Assembly (NCBI GenBank): GCA_947683625.1
Contig: CANTUR010000039.1
Location: 2,356,001-2,420,000, forward strand
Length of the DNA stretch: 64,000 bases
Reading direction: 5' to 3'
Origin: Mallotus nudiflorus
Taxonomy: Eukaryota; Streptophyta; Magnoliopsida; Malpighiales; Euphorbiaceae
Part shown: positions 48,612 to 59,072 of the stretch, one piece after another
How the letters are laid out: the number at the start of each line of letters is the position of its first letter
Position numbering within the stretch: the stretch's first letter is position 1
Program-made: the position numbers and the translations under genes
The notes under the pieces: model-generated
The model's input: only the letters and a program-made list of their open reading frames with translations
Told to the model about the DNA's origin: nothing
The model's database searches: none

Positions 48612-49142
48612 ATGATCCAATATCAACGGGCTCTTGAGCCATTAGTAATCGATGATAAAGTATTCCTAGATTTTGAAAAATTCTCTAAGCAAGTAAATTG
48701 GACCAGTAATATTGTTGTAGAAGAGCTAATGGTAGAGGAATTAGTACCATTTCTAGAGCATGAAGAGGATGACCTTATAGCGGAGCTGAAAGACATAGAT
48801 GACCAGGAAAAGGAACTTGACTTCAAGTCTTTTTTTTCGGACTTCATTATGGATGTGTTTTATAATGATGTTGATATTTATTTTTTTAACTTGTTTAACT
48901 CTAAGGACCCTTTCTTTACTAAAATAAATGTAATAAACTCTGATTTTGCTTACTTGTATGATGTTTTCCCTAACAATTATTCAGTGTATGAGGATCATTT
49001 CATGCATATGTTTGACATTAATTCAATGCAAACTAAATCATTACAGTTAGGCACATATCATAATCCTAAGAATATACTTCTTAATTTTGATCTAGCTCCC
49101 GATGTGAGTGAAAAAATAAAAGAAACAATAAGAAGAAGATAG
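48612..49142 (+). pseudogene. Linker between protease and RT of the Ogre-like element
   Basis: An open frame of 176 codons with an acidic N-terminal half (FLEHEEDDLIAELKDIDDQE) and a Phe/Asp/Asn-rich second half. No enzyme motif is visible. It continues in frame to the RT leader apart from a stop at 49140. Long weakly conserved linkers between protease and RT are usual in Tat-type elements. Confidence 0.6.
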
Positions 49143-49149
49143 AAAGTAT

Positions 49150-50240
49150 TCACTTGGGGTTATGAGGATATGTTAGGGATTGATAGAGAGATCGCAAAAC
49201 ACGCGATTCCCACATATCCTTACATCGCACCAGTAAAATAGAAAAAGAGAAGATTGAGACCAGAATAGGTTCTTTTGATAAAAGAATAAGTTGAAAAATA
49301 ACTAAAAATGGCAAGTTCCTTAATAATTTATTCCTGGCTATTGAAGGCATAGGCCCACACTAACGTAGTGTAACATCCAATTGAGTGGGGTGTACTTTGA
49401 CAGCTTAGCCAGGAGATCACTTTAATCTGGGAGTAGGAATGCTGCGCAGTGGACTGAATGGAGTGGATGAGCTTTAAGAATTTTGTTTTAAATCATAAAG
49501 CTCATATGCTCTTATGGTCAGCCTTGTTTTAGCTCCCAAAGGAGAGCACAACAAGCGAACTCATATAAACTTGACATGTTTCCCCCATTCGAAGGCAAAG
49601 AAACATGGCAAGGGTAGGGAAAGGTGCGAGCAAGTGATAAAGCTCCCTTACCACCGAGAAATATCCTAAAGATGTTTGCTAAATAGCTCTTGACTACTTC
49701 TAGGTGAAATTCCTGGAAGTAGTTGATGACACTCAATGGTTAGCAAATATTGTGCTAGTTCTAAAGAAAGATGGAAGGGTTAGGACGTGCATGGACTATG
49801 GGGATTTGAACAAAGCCTGTCCAAAAGATAAATTTCCATTGCCACATATCGACACTCTAGTTGATAGTACGACTTCTAGTGCCATGCATTCCTTTATGGA
49901 TGGCTTCTCAGGGTACAACCAGATTATAATGGCAGTGATGGATGAATTGAAAACCTCCTTCATAATTGAATAGGTTGTGTACTATAATTCAGTTATGCCA
50001 TTTGGATTTAAGAATGTAGGAGCTACCTATCAGAGGATGACTACTACCCTGTTGCATGACATGGTCTACAAAGAGATAGAAGTATACGTGGATGACATTA
50101 TGGTGAGATCTCTAACTAAAGAAAGGCACTTTGAGGATCTAGACAATCTCTTAGCTAGGGTTGAAAAGTACAACCTCAAATTAAACCCAAAGAAGTGTGT
50201 TTTTAGGGGTGAATTTTGGAAATTTACTAGGAAACATCGT
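49150..50240 (+). pseudogene. Ogre-like reverse transcriptase with an intron-like insertion
   Basis: The leader (FTWGYEDMLGIDREIAKHAI) runs to LKM at 49308. After an intron-like break (next entry) RT resumes with KFLEVVDDTQWLANIVLVLK, DGRVRTCMDYGDLNKACPKD, FPLPHIDTLVD and MHSFMDGFSGYNQI. A TGG-to-TAG stop follows at 49972-49974, then SVMPFGFKNVGATYQRMTTT and the catalytic EVYVDDIMVRS. The YVDD is intact, but several Trp and Gln codons have become stops. RT copies element RNA into DNA. Confidence 0.88.
49309..49703 (+). other. Intron-like 395-bp insertion in the RT gene
   Basis: Coding homology stops after LKM and restarts at VKFLEVVD. The interruption begins GCAAGT and ends in CTTCTAG, so it would be a GC-AG intron; removing it keeps the reading frame. 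Ogre elements are known for a spliced intron between protease and RT. The alternative is a decayed insertion or deletion remnant. Confidence 0.45.
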
Positions 50241-50244
50241 TAGT

Positions 50245-50930
50245 TAGAGAGGGATTGAAGTAGACCCAGATAAGGTCAGAGCGATCAGAGAGATGCCTAT
50301 GCTAAAGACTGGGAAAGAAGTTAGGGGATTTATTGGGCGGCTAGAATATATTAGTAGGTTCATCACCAAGCTGACCATGATTTGTGAGCCAATTTTCAAA
50401 CTCCTAAAGAAAAATTAGCCGATTATCTAACATGATAAGTGCCAGTGAGGATTTGAGACTATTAAGAATTATTTAATGAATCCTCCAGTCTTATAGCCAC
50501 TAATGCTGGGTAAATAATTAATTCTCTACTTGGCAATTGAAAGGGAAGTAATAGGTGTCATGCTCGCTCAAGAAGGTGAAGGAAAGATTGAACAAGTGGT
50601 ATATTACTTAAGCAAGAAGCTCTTGCCTTATGAAGCCAACTACAGTTTGGTGGAGAAGACATGTTTGGCTATGATTTGGGCAACAAAGAAGCTTTGACAC
50701 TACTTCTAATCTTATTAGATTAAGGTAGTTTCCAAGCATGATCCTCTCAAATATTTATAGCAGACCCCATCGCTAATGGAGAAATTGGCCAGATGACTAG
50801 TTCTGCTTATTGAGTTTAACATTGATTATATGGCAAAGAAAATGGTAAAAGGAAGAGCCGTAACTGACTTTATAGCTCAAAACTCAATAAAAGATGAATA
50901 AGAATGGGAATCAGAATTTCCATATGAGCA
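50245..50930 (+). pseudogene. Ogre-like RNase H (first copy)
   Basis: Reads GIEVDPDKVRAIREMPMLKT, GFIGRLEYISRFITKLTMIC and FKLLKKN, then VVYYLSKKLLPYEANYSLVE and TCLAMIWATKKL, ending LVLLIEFNIDYMAKKMVKGR. This is the RT connection and tethered RNase H of Gypsy elements. Stops replace Gln and Trp at several sites. Confidence 0.85.
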
Positions 50931-50939
50931 CCTGGGGCA

Positions 50940-51420
50940 ATAGAAATCCAGACATGGACTATGTACTTTGATGGAGCTGTTAATAGAAAAGGAGCACGTA
51001 TCATGTAATTCTAATCTCATCAGAAGAAGAAAAGATCCCAATAGCAAAAAGGTTAGAATTTGAAATTACCAATAATTAAGACAAGTATGAAGCTTGCATC
51101 TTTAGTCTAGAGGTGCTTAGAAGCATATAGGCAGAGGAAATCACAGTTTATAGGGATTCTATATTAGTAGTTAAACAGATCTCCAACTAATAGGAAGTGA
51201 GAGATGATAAGCTAAAAATGTACTAAGATTATTCCGCTACTCTCTTATTAGCTTTTGCTCAATGTGAATTTGTAAATTCGCTACTAGAGGAGAATCAGAT
51301 GGTAGTCATTTTGGCATTTTAGCTTCAACATGGGAAGGGAGAAAGCAAACTACAATCAAACCTCTTGAATCCCTTGTTATGAAGAACCAAGGGTGATGCC
51401 AATCGACTTTATGAAAAAAC
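50940..51420 (+). pseudogene. Second RNase H (aRNH) of the Tat-type element
   Basis: After TWTMYFDGAVNRKGA comes a frame shift, then VILISSEEEKIPIAKRLEFE, DKYEACIFSLEVL and ITVYRDSILVVKQISN. The acidic residues in YFDGA, YEACI and YRDS correspond to the catalytic D, E, D of RNase H. A second, plant-acquired RNase H before integrase is the mark of the Tat branch of Gypsy elements. Stops and a frameshift make it non-functional. Confidence 0.82.
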
Positions 51421-51439
51421 CATGGTTTTACAATTTACA

Positions 51440-52660
51440 GCAATACTTATAAGCGAGACAATTTCCCGAAGACATTGATAAGAAGGAGAGAATATCTCTC
51501 AGAATATTGTCTCAATAATTCATCAGCTATAATACAATACTTTATAAGAGAGCACCAACTAGGGTACATTTCAGCTATGTTAACAAAGCTAAAGCTCAGA
51601 AGCTCATGAAAGCAATCCATAAGGGAGTGTGTGGTTTGCATATGAATGGGATAGTTTTGGCTAAAAAAATTGCACGTCAAGGCTACTTTTGGCTAATGAT
51701 GGAAACAAGCTATATGAGATTTACAAAGAAGTTTCATAACTACGAAGCATATGGTAATGTTAGTAATCTGCCTTCAATGAAACTTCAGGGATTGACTTCT
51801 CCGTGGCCATTTATAGCCTAAGGAGTCAATATTATTAGGGAGATAAGGCTAAAAGCATCCAACAGTCATCACTATATAATAGTGACAATCGATTACTTCT
51901 CCAAATGGGTTGAAGCAGAGTCATACATCACTATTGAATGAAAATAGATAGAGAGTTTTATAAAGAAGAAAATAATCTATCGGTATGGGTTATTACATTA
52001 TGTTAGTGATAATGGTGTTCAATTTAGAGTTGAGACAACTAATTTATTGAGAGAGTTCAAGATTGAGCATCACAAGTCATCTCTATATTAACCATAAGCC
52101 AATGGTGTCATGGAAGCCACCAACAAGAATATAAAGAAGATTTTGGCCAAGACGCTAGAGAATTATAAAGATTAGGCATATTACTTGTAGTTCACATTAT
52201 GAGGATACAGATCCACTGCTGGAACATTGACTAGAGTTACTCCATATTATTTAGTGTATAGATGTGAGGCAGTGTTGCCAGTGGAAGTAGACATCCAATT
52301 TTTAAGAGTTATCCTAGAGTCTAAAATTCTAGAGTATTAGTGGATGGAGAGTGAGCTAGTGCAACTAACGTTGTTAGATGAAAAGAGAATAAGAACCATG
52401 TATCACTCTCAGTTGTATTAGAAAAGAATAGCTTGGGCTTGTAATAAGAAGATTAAGCCAGGAAAAATCAAAGAGGGTGATTTAGTTTTAAAGTTTACTA
52501 GGCCGATCATAATTGATCCTCGAGGAAAGTTCAAATAGAACTGGGAAGGTCCATACTAGGTGATGAAGCTATTTTTTAAAGACACTGCCATTTTATCTGA
52601 CTTTAAAGGAAATGAATTAAAAGAACTTATCAACCTCGAAAAATTAAAAAAAAATTTGTA
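51440..52660 (+). pseudogene. Ogre-like integrase
   Basis: The zinc-finger part reads KAIHKGVCGLHMNGIVLAKK, then YFWLMMETSYMRF. The core keeps all three acidic residues in VTIDYFSKWVEAES, SDNGVQFRVE and NGVMEATNKNIKKILAKTLE. The C-terminal words are RVTPYYLVYRCEAVLPVEVD, LLDEKRIRTMYHSQLY and KIKEGDLVLKF, ending DPRGKFK, NWEGPY. Trp and Gln codons changed to stops interrupt it (WPFIA*GVN, SSLY*P*ANG). The second Cys pair of the zinc finger is degraded (CHKC-type to FHNY). Confidence 0.9.
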
Positions 52661-53120
52661 AAGTCTCCCTAGGGAGAAAATCTCAAAAAGAGGTTACCTA
52701 GACAAAAGTTGAAAGACTAAAAAATATATAAAAAAATTCTAATAGATTGAAAACCTTGAAAAAGGTGGTCCAATAAAAAATTAAGGATATGAAAAAGAAG
52801 AGAGAGAGAGAGATAAAGAATAGTTAATTGGAAAACTTGCAAGGACAAACCAATTAACTACAGGAAATATACAAGAAGCAAATTGTATAGCCATTTTGTA
52901 CTTAATTTAAATAGAATGGATTGCCTTTATTTTTGTTGAACATTGCATTAAATGCTTATTACACATTGTTTAACTAAAAAAGGAAATTCCATTCAACAAA
53001 AGAGTAGATAGAGACTAAATTGCATAAACTAAATTTGCCTTCTCTTCTTTTGAACCCCTTGAACACTTGGAGTTTGCAATGCTCTTGTCATGCTATTTCT
53101 TGAGAATTCATCCATATCCA
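52661..53120. other. Non-coding spacer after pol
   Basis: A-rich sequence with a GA run (52800-52815). No gene is visible. Confidence 0.5.
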
Positions 53121-53124
53121 TCTA

Positions 53125-54214
53125 TTAAAGCTGAATGCATGCTTTATAATGGTCGTTAGTGGACTGATTTCCATTATAGTTAATAAACCTCAAAATGAAT
53201 CTACAGGGCCAAGTGGCAATCAGATTATCAAGGAAGTTCTGAGAGAGAGGTCCTCCCTCAAATTCATGAATAGCTCTACAATCAGTTGCTTCTATCCATA
53301 CTGTTTGCAAAGCCTAGCGAGATTGTAAAAAGTGGTCGAATAAAGACCAACTAGGGGAATGCATTACGTATAGGACTTGAGAGTTACATGTTGTAACCTC
53401 CACCGAATTAGAGTGTTAGGAAATATGGACAACCAACTCTGAAGGTCTTTTGGAATAGGGTTCAGTCTCCTTGTATGGTAATGTTTGGCTTGATAGAGCA
53501 TAATGTCTCTAGGAGGTTCAAGCAACCTTAATTTCTCATGAAACCATGCCTATAGAATGATGAATGGGTAAATAGGGACAAACAAGCGAGAAATAATGAA
53601 AGAAAGAAGGAGCTAACCTCCAACCATAAGGGACTCCCTGAGAATCATTTAGTTTCAGAAAAGTTTTTGAGCACAATGATGGTCTCTGTTAAGATAAGAG
53701 GAAAAGGATTAAAGCCTCCTTCATAGTTGCCAAAGGGCAAAACAAGCAGAAACTGAGCATAAAAATAGAGAGCGATCATCCAAGGCTAGTAAACTTCATT
53801 CTTATCTATAAACTCCATAGCTTTAAGAAAAGAGCTTATCAAAACTTCGTTACCAAAGATATGGTGAACAGAAGATTAGGCAGAAATGTTAAATAAATAA
53901 GCCATTTTGTATTGAACAAATGGCATATCTAGGGTTTCAACTGAAAGAATTGCAATCTAATAAGTAGAATCCATTTGGGAGCCTAGGATAGCCTTAAATT
54001 CCTTAGGTAGGGGGTATAACTCAATAGTGTTGAACCTAAAGACATGTTTTTAAGAATTCCAGAATTGAGCAAGAACAAGGAGAAAGGGGAAATTTATCTT
54101 CTCAATATGCATGGATCAAAAGACAGATAGATAAAATGGCTCCAATCTAGCCCATGATCTACCATCCAGATTCTTTAAGATTGGTTGTAGTTGTTTCAAG
54201 CTTCTTTCTATCAT
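53125..54214 (-). pseudogene. Antisense ORF, DUF7745-like, in the Ogre-like 3' region
   Basis: From an ATG at 54214 on the minus strand: MIERSLKQLQPILKNLDGRS, then ARLEPFYLSVF, FPFLLVLAQFWN and KHVFRFNTIELYPLPKEFKA. Later come NEVLISSFLKAMEFIDKNEV and FNPFPLILTETIIVLKNFSE, and the end is ATDCRAIHEFEGGPLSQNFL onward to 53125. The pattern 'FWNxxxHVFRFNxxELxPLPxEFxAIL' resembles the DUF7745-type proteins scattered in plant genomes next to retroelements; this match is from memory and moderate. About six internal stops, mostly at Trp and Gln positions, break it. It is transcriptionally opposite to pol. The function of the family is not known. Confidence 0.55.
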
Positions 54215-55963
54215 TTTCAAAAGTTAGGATATTGTTTAGAAGGAGAAGAGAAAGAGAAATCACAAAGAGAGGAAAGTTAGGGATTTTAGGAGGAAATTAA
54301 AGATTTTATAGGCTGTAGAGCACTAAAAGAGAGGCAATTACCTCTACAATTAGTAGTGCCTCTGTGTGTTGAGGTAATTCCCTATCACCTCTTTATGAAG
54401 AGGCGATGCCTCTCCAACAGTTAGAAGTTGATTTTCTTTCCTGTAAAATATATGTATTCTATGTGTTAAGTTTAGTTATCAAATGAGAAGATTTCTATAA
54501 TGAATATTTTATAATTAATTGAAAGATAAATGAATTCAAACATCCATCTTATGCAAAATGTAAAAAATGCTGAAATGAACAGAGAATTCAAAATAGTAAT
54601 AATAAAATAGTTCAAAGGAGCATAAATAATCCTAATATAAGGGAACATAATATAATCTCCTACTTATCATCCTCAGTCTCATAATCTTTGTGCTCCTCAT
54701 CTGCAGTATCTCCATTATCACTAATATCATCCATGGCATGCTCAGCAGTAGGCTCATCCTTAGCAGCATGCTCCTCCTCGCTAGTATGCTCTTCCTCATC
54801 ACTCTCGATAGCCGCATCCTCATCATCATCATCTTCCACTTGAAGGGCAGCCAGTTGGCACTCGAGAGCAGTGAGTTTAGCCTAATGAGCATCCATGTCC
54901 TCTTATCAGAATATAATAAAGGGTAAGAAATCATGAGAGCAGGCATACATGTAGAAATAAAAGATGATTGTTACCTTCCACTACTGAGTAACACTCATCA
55001 AGAAGTCTCTTTAGGCCTTAATGACCCTATACATGTACTCTCCCTAGTCTCAGGATATCTGCATGATCAATGAATTATTAAGACTAACCCCACATTTAGT
55101 TAAATTTTAGAACGGGTTTGTAAAAAAAAAGAAACTTAAATGTGTAGAGGTCTCTAGAAGAAATGCAGGCTCTATGCTCATATCTAATGTGAGGAACTCT
55201 AGAGTGGCAATGAGCCTACCGGTAACCATGTGTGTTCTAGAGCAAAAAGCACCACTAGGAGGCAGTGTGGCAATCGAAGTACCCTTACCATGCGGTACAA
55301 TGCGAGGGCACTGAGCATGCGTCTCTTGAGCAGTAGGCTTAGTGCAAGCAACTGGTGCCCTAGCAGGTGCTTGAAAAGAAAGAAAAAAAAGCAATTCAGA
55401 AAGAAGATATTTACATATAAGAATATAAAATTCTATTCTTAACAAAATTGTTTGCTTACCTGAGATATGGATGCATCAAGAGGCACCTACTATAGAAGAT
55501 GAGTCCGTGAAAAGTCCGCGTAGTGAGACTTCCTCCTCTCACAATGATCATTAGTATCATCTCCCTCAATAGCATGATATAGCTCCTCTCCCTCCAACTG
55601 ATTAGCCTAGAAGATATCATGAGGAGGAATAAGTGGAGGTCGTCTCGCCTAATCACCCCCATACTAAGATCGAATCCTCTCATCAAGGAACCAAACTCTA
55701 CAACTGGGTCCTCGGAGTAGCACCCTCTTCTAAGATAACAACCAGGAGCAAATCATAGCCTAGGACCATCTGGCCTTAAGCCCTTATAAGTCTAGGAGAA
55801 TATGTAAGAGCAATCAATCAAGTGAATAAATTTGATTAACAAATAGATTACTAATCATTATTTAATTTGTAGGTACATACTTGGTCAAAGGTCAAAGAGT
55901 TCAGGCGCTCGCGATGGATGTGCACATAAATAACAGCCCTCCTCTAACATTGACTAGGACCCC

Positions 55964-58137
55964 TGTAAGCACCCAATTTTAGGATGCAATTGTGCACAAT
56001 TGCGACATAAGCCCCTATGATGAAATTCATTCAAAAATTAAAGTTAGCTATCGATTTTTTGTACTTTAAGGACTAAATTGCAACATTTTTTAGGGTTTAA
56101 TTGCAAATAAGTCAATTTTTTAGGGGTCTTTTGGTAACTAAAAGTTAAAAAAAAGAGTTTTCATTTAATGCCGATCGACATTAGTATAATGTTGATCGAC
56201 ATTACACAATGTCGACCTATATTGTGTAATGCCAATCGGCATTACACAATGCTGATCGGCATTGCACAATGCCGATGGCATTACATAATTCTAACTCATA
56301 AAAGTTGATTTTTTTGCATATTTTTATTGATTTTTCAGCATTTTGATTGGTTGAAAATTCAAATTTTATCTTTTCAATTATCTGATAAGGTTGTTTAAAC
56401 GCAGAAGGTTTTTTGAAATCAAAGAAAAACAAATGCTATCTGATCAGATAGGCCTGTTCCTCCTTTGGAGGAAGTTCAGTATGCACAGACTCTGCATTTA
56501 AAAGTAGAGTTTGCATGTGTGCGTAGAGAGGAGGATTTTTTGGCAGAGGATTTTTTTTCTGGAGAGTTTTTACACACAGAGAAAAAAAAACGCAGAAACC
56601 CTAAAATTTAGACGTGAAGAATACCTCGCACACACCTTGGTCTTCCAAAAGAAACCCCAATTTTGGATACTGCTAGTGTCTTTAAAAGTAATCAAGTCCC
56701 AGTCCAGAATCAATAAACAATTCAATTTCAATGGTGAAAATCCTAATCTGAGGGGCCAAAAAGGGGCATTTGCATAGCATCTAAATCATCAGTGTTTTTT
56801 TCTATGTCATTTTTATTCTTTCTATTTTTTTCTTTTGCGATTTTTTATTCTGTTATTCTTTTTTTGATTGTTTAATTTCACTACTAATCTGATTACTTGT
56901 TTTTTTATTATGTTCATATGGATTGAGGAGGATATTACCTATATTTAAATTGAGCAGAAGGTCCATGGAATGCCATGGAAGAATCTATGTTATTTCCCAG
57001 TAGGATTTAGGATTTTTTATTTATTATTTTTTTCATTTTTAGTGTTCTGTGTAGTTATTTTAATTTCTGGGTGTATAATTATTTAATCTTAATTTTGTAT
57101 GTAGTTTGTAATAGCCCCAGTAGTGGGAATAATGAAAAATTTAATTTTTTGTACTTTAAAATCGATTAGTAATTAGGTTCAATTGGGTAAAAATCAATTA
57201 AAATCAATGGTGGCAGTAGCTTAAATTAGGGTTTGCACGTAATTAATTTAAGGCTTTTTTTAGAAAACCACTGTAATGTTTATTTGATCCATTTTTTTGT
57301 GTTTTATTTGTTTTGGACTTATTTTTTATATTTTTATCCTTTTGGGCCCTAAGCCCACGTTTAGGTCTAACCCGCTTAATAAATAGGCTTAAAAAAATTA
57401 TTTAGGTTTTTTTATAATTAAAATCAATTTAGGCCCATTAGGTTAATTAGATTTTAGGCCCACTTAGTTAATTAAAACTTGTTTAGACTTAGCTCAGCCC
57501 ACTTAATTGTATTTCTTTTAAAATAAATAGACCTAGGTGCACACTTAACTTAAAATAAAACCAAGTTAGACTTAGGCCCACTAATTTAATTTTTCTTTAA
57601 AATTGAATACACTTAAGCCCATATCTTAGAAAGACTAAAAAATAGATTTAGGCTCATTAATTAATAAAATGTAGGCCCACTTTTATTCTATTTCAATTGT
57701 AAATAAAATGTAGATTTAGCTAACTTTTTAATAAAATTAACATAGTTTAGACTTAGGGACAACGTGATCTTGAGTGCATTTTTTACTTGTAATTTTATTG
57801 ACTTGTTGCCTTTTTGGGTAGATGGATGTTAATTAGGGTTTAATAAAATTGCATGTAATTAGAGGATGAAATAATCATTTATAAAATTATTCTAAATGAA
57901 CACGAGACTAAGAGAAGTTAGTATTCTGTATCCAGAATCTCTTGGTTGTGGTGCTAATTTTCTTTTAGATAATTGAGTACCACCAATCAAATTGTCCCAG
58001 TTATTACCTTGGGTGGCGACTCCTCATCTCCATGCCATGTCTTTGTGATAGTGGTTAGTGTGTTCTCTAAGGCCTTGAGCCTAAACATTGTCGTGGTTGC
58101 TAAAATCTTGGACGCACGCTAAACCCCACCGTCTATA
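55964..58137 (+). mobile_element. Solo LTR of a second Ogre-like family, 2.17 kb
   Basis: Starts TGTAAGCACCCAATTTTAGG and ends ACCGTCTATA. It is flanked by ACCCC on both sides (55959-55963 and 58138-58142), a 5-bp target duplication. Its last ~130 bp parallel those of the main Ogre-like LTR (GGCGACTCC...CTCC, GGCCTTGAGCC, ...TATA), so the families are related. It contains a palindromic tandem repeat at 56168-56287. It splits the antisense PMD gene between its codons for LRWG and PSQC. Confidence 0.87.
56168..56287. repeat. 20-bp tandem repeat of palindromic units, six copies
   Basis: Units begin at 56168, 56189, 56209, 56229, 56249 and 56269. The consensus is ATGCCGATCGGCATTACACA. The core AATGCCGATCGGCATT is a perfect palindrome, and each copy deviates by a few bases, mostly CG-to-TG/CA changes. 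Confidence 0.92.
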
Positions 58138-59072
58138 ACCCCACCTCAGTATAGCTGGAAAGGGTACATCATGGATGGGAGATATCCTGATAATCAACTC
58201 CAGCTCTAGAGCCCAATCCTACAAAGTAAAGAAGAAAGAAAAGAGCTATTAATAGGTCATGATCATAATATCTAAGTCAAACTTAATAATGAAGGAAAAG
58301 AGAGAAATACCAGGATGGGGTGCCAAAAGCCACTGAACCATCTAGAGACTATCTCGTCTATGCTCTAGTATAAATAGGCCAAAGCGCAACTCCCCCAATC
58401 GTATGAAGCCACCAGGTCAAGATCCCTCAAAGGCGATAGGAAGTGCAGATCAATAGAACTTACTGTGTCAGTAAAAAGCGTAGTACCAAATAAATAAACT
58501 AAAAAGGCCCTCACCACCTGATCAATCTAAAGGCCAGAAGTGGAAGTTGTTATTCTCTCTGGGGTATAGTAAATCTTGATAGAGTCAACCTTCATAGTGT
58601 AAGTGCCCTTTATGTTTGGGACCATACCTAGCAGACGCTTGACATAATCAAGCCACTTTGGAGAGAGATGATGCAAACTCACATTAAAGGGAACGAGATA
58701 TCCAATGCAAGAAATGTCGGTCATAGCTGTGAAAGAAACTAGGTTGAGAGTAAACTCACCAAGAGGAAGTTGGAAGTTGTGGGTAGTGTCTGACCACTTC
58801 TCTATTAAAGCATGTAAGGGTCGGTAGTCAGTGTGCCCCTGAGAAGTCGATAAAGTGAGAATGAAGTCAGAGATTTTGATATCAAATTACGAGCCTTGAT
58901 AGAGGGAGGAGAGCTATCATACCAGATATAGGCACCATTGAAGCTGCCAGCACCCTTAGTGTGTGTGCATCAAGCTGATGAAAAATAGGGAGTTGAAAAT
59001 TTGAATTGTGCATGTAAAAGATCTTTGAAAATTTTGCAGTTCATTAGTGAAGAGGCAAATGCCTCTATACAT

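Larger units (their letters stand above)
54660..58990 (-). pseudogene. Captured plant mobile domain (PMD) gene, antisense, with introns
   Basis: On the minus strand: HTDYRPLHALIEKWSDTTHN then FQLPLGEFTLNLVSFTAMTD (58840-58700); VSLHHLSPKWLDYVKRLLGM; after one stop, DQVVRAFLVYLFGTTLFTDT and IDLHFLSPLRDLDLVASYDW, then GSCALAYLY (58390). The words EKWxxxTHxFxLPxGE, RAxLxYLxGxxLFxD and PLRDLDxxxxYxWGSxALAxLY are the PMD signature (MAIN/MAIL1 family, transposon-associated). A GT-AG intron (58310 down to 58219, 92 bp) joins WHPIL to DWALELELII in frame; a second likely intron starts near 55875. The solo LTR 55964-58137 splits the gene. The C-terminus is an acidic tail (EDDDDEDAAIESDEEEHTSE) ending at 54660. 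Host PMD proteins act in chromatin silencing and genome stability. Stops make this copy non-functional. Confidence 0.78.

Noticed and set aside
55107..55442. Overlapping plus- and minus-strand frames.
   Set aside because: Neither shows a recognisable motif. They fall in the degraded C-terminal half of the antisense PMD gene region.
58014..58024. TGGCGACTCC inside the solo LTR, identical to the primer-site motif at 39038.
   Set aside because: The LTR end lies about 110 bp further on and is supported by the ACCCC duplication, and a similar GGCAACTCC occurs inside the main Ogre-like LTR. It is therefore an internal LTR motif here and slightly weakens confidence in the 39038 assignment.
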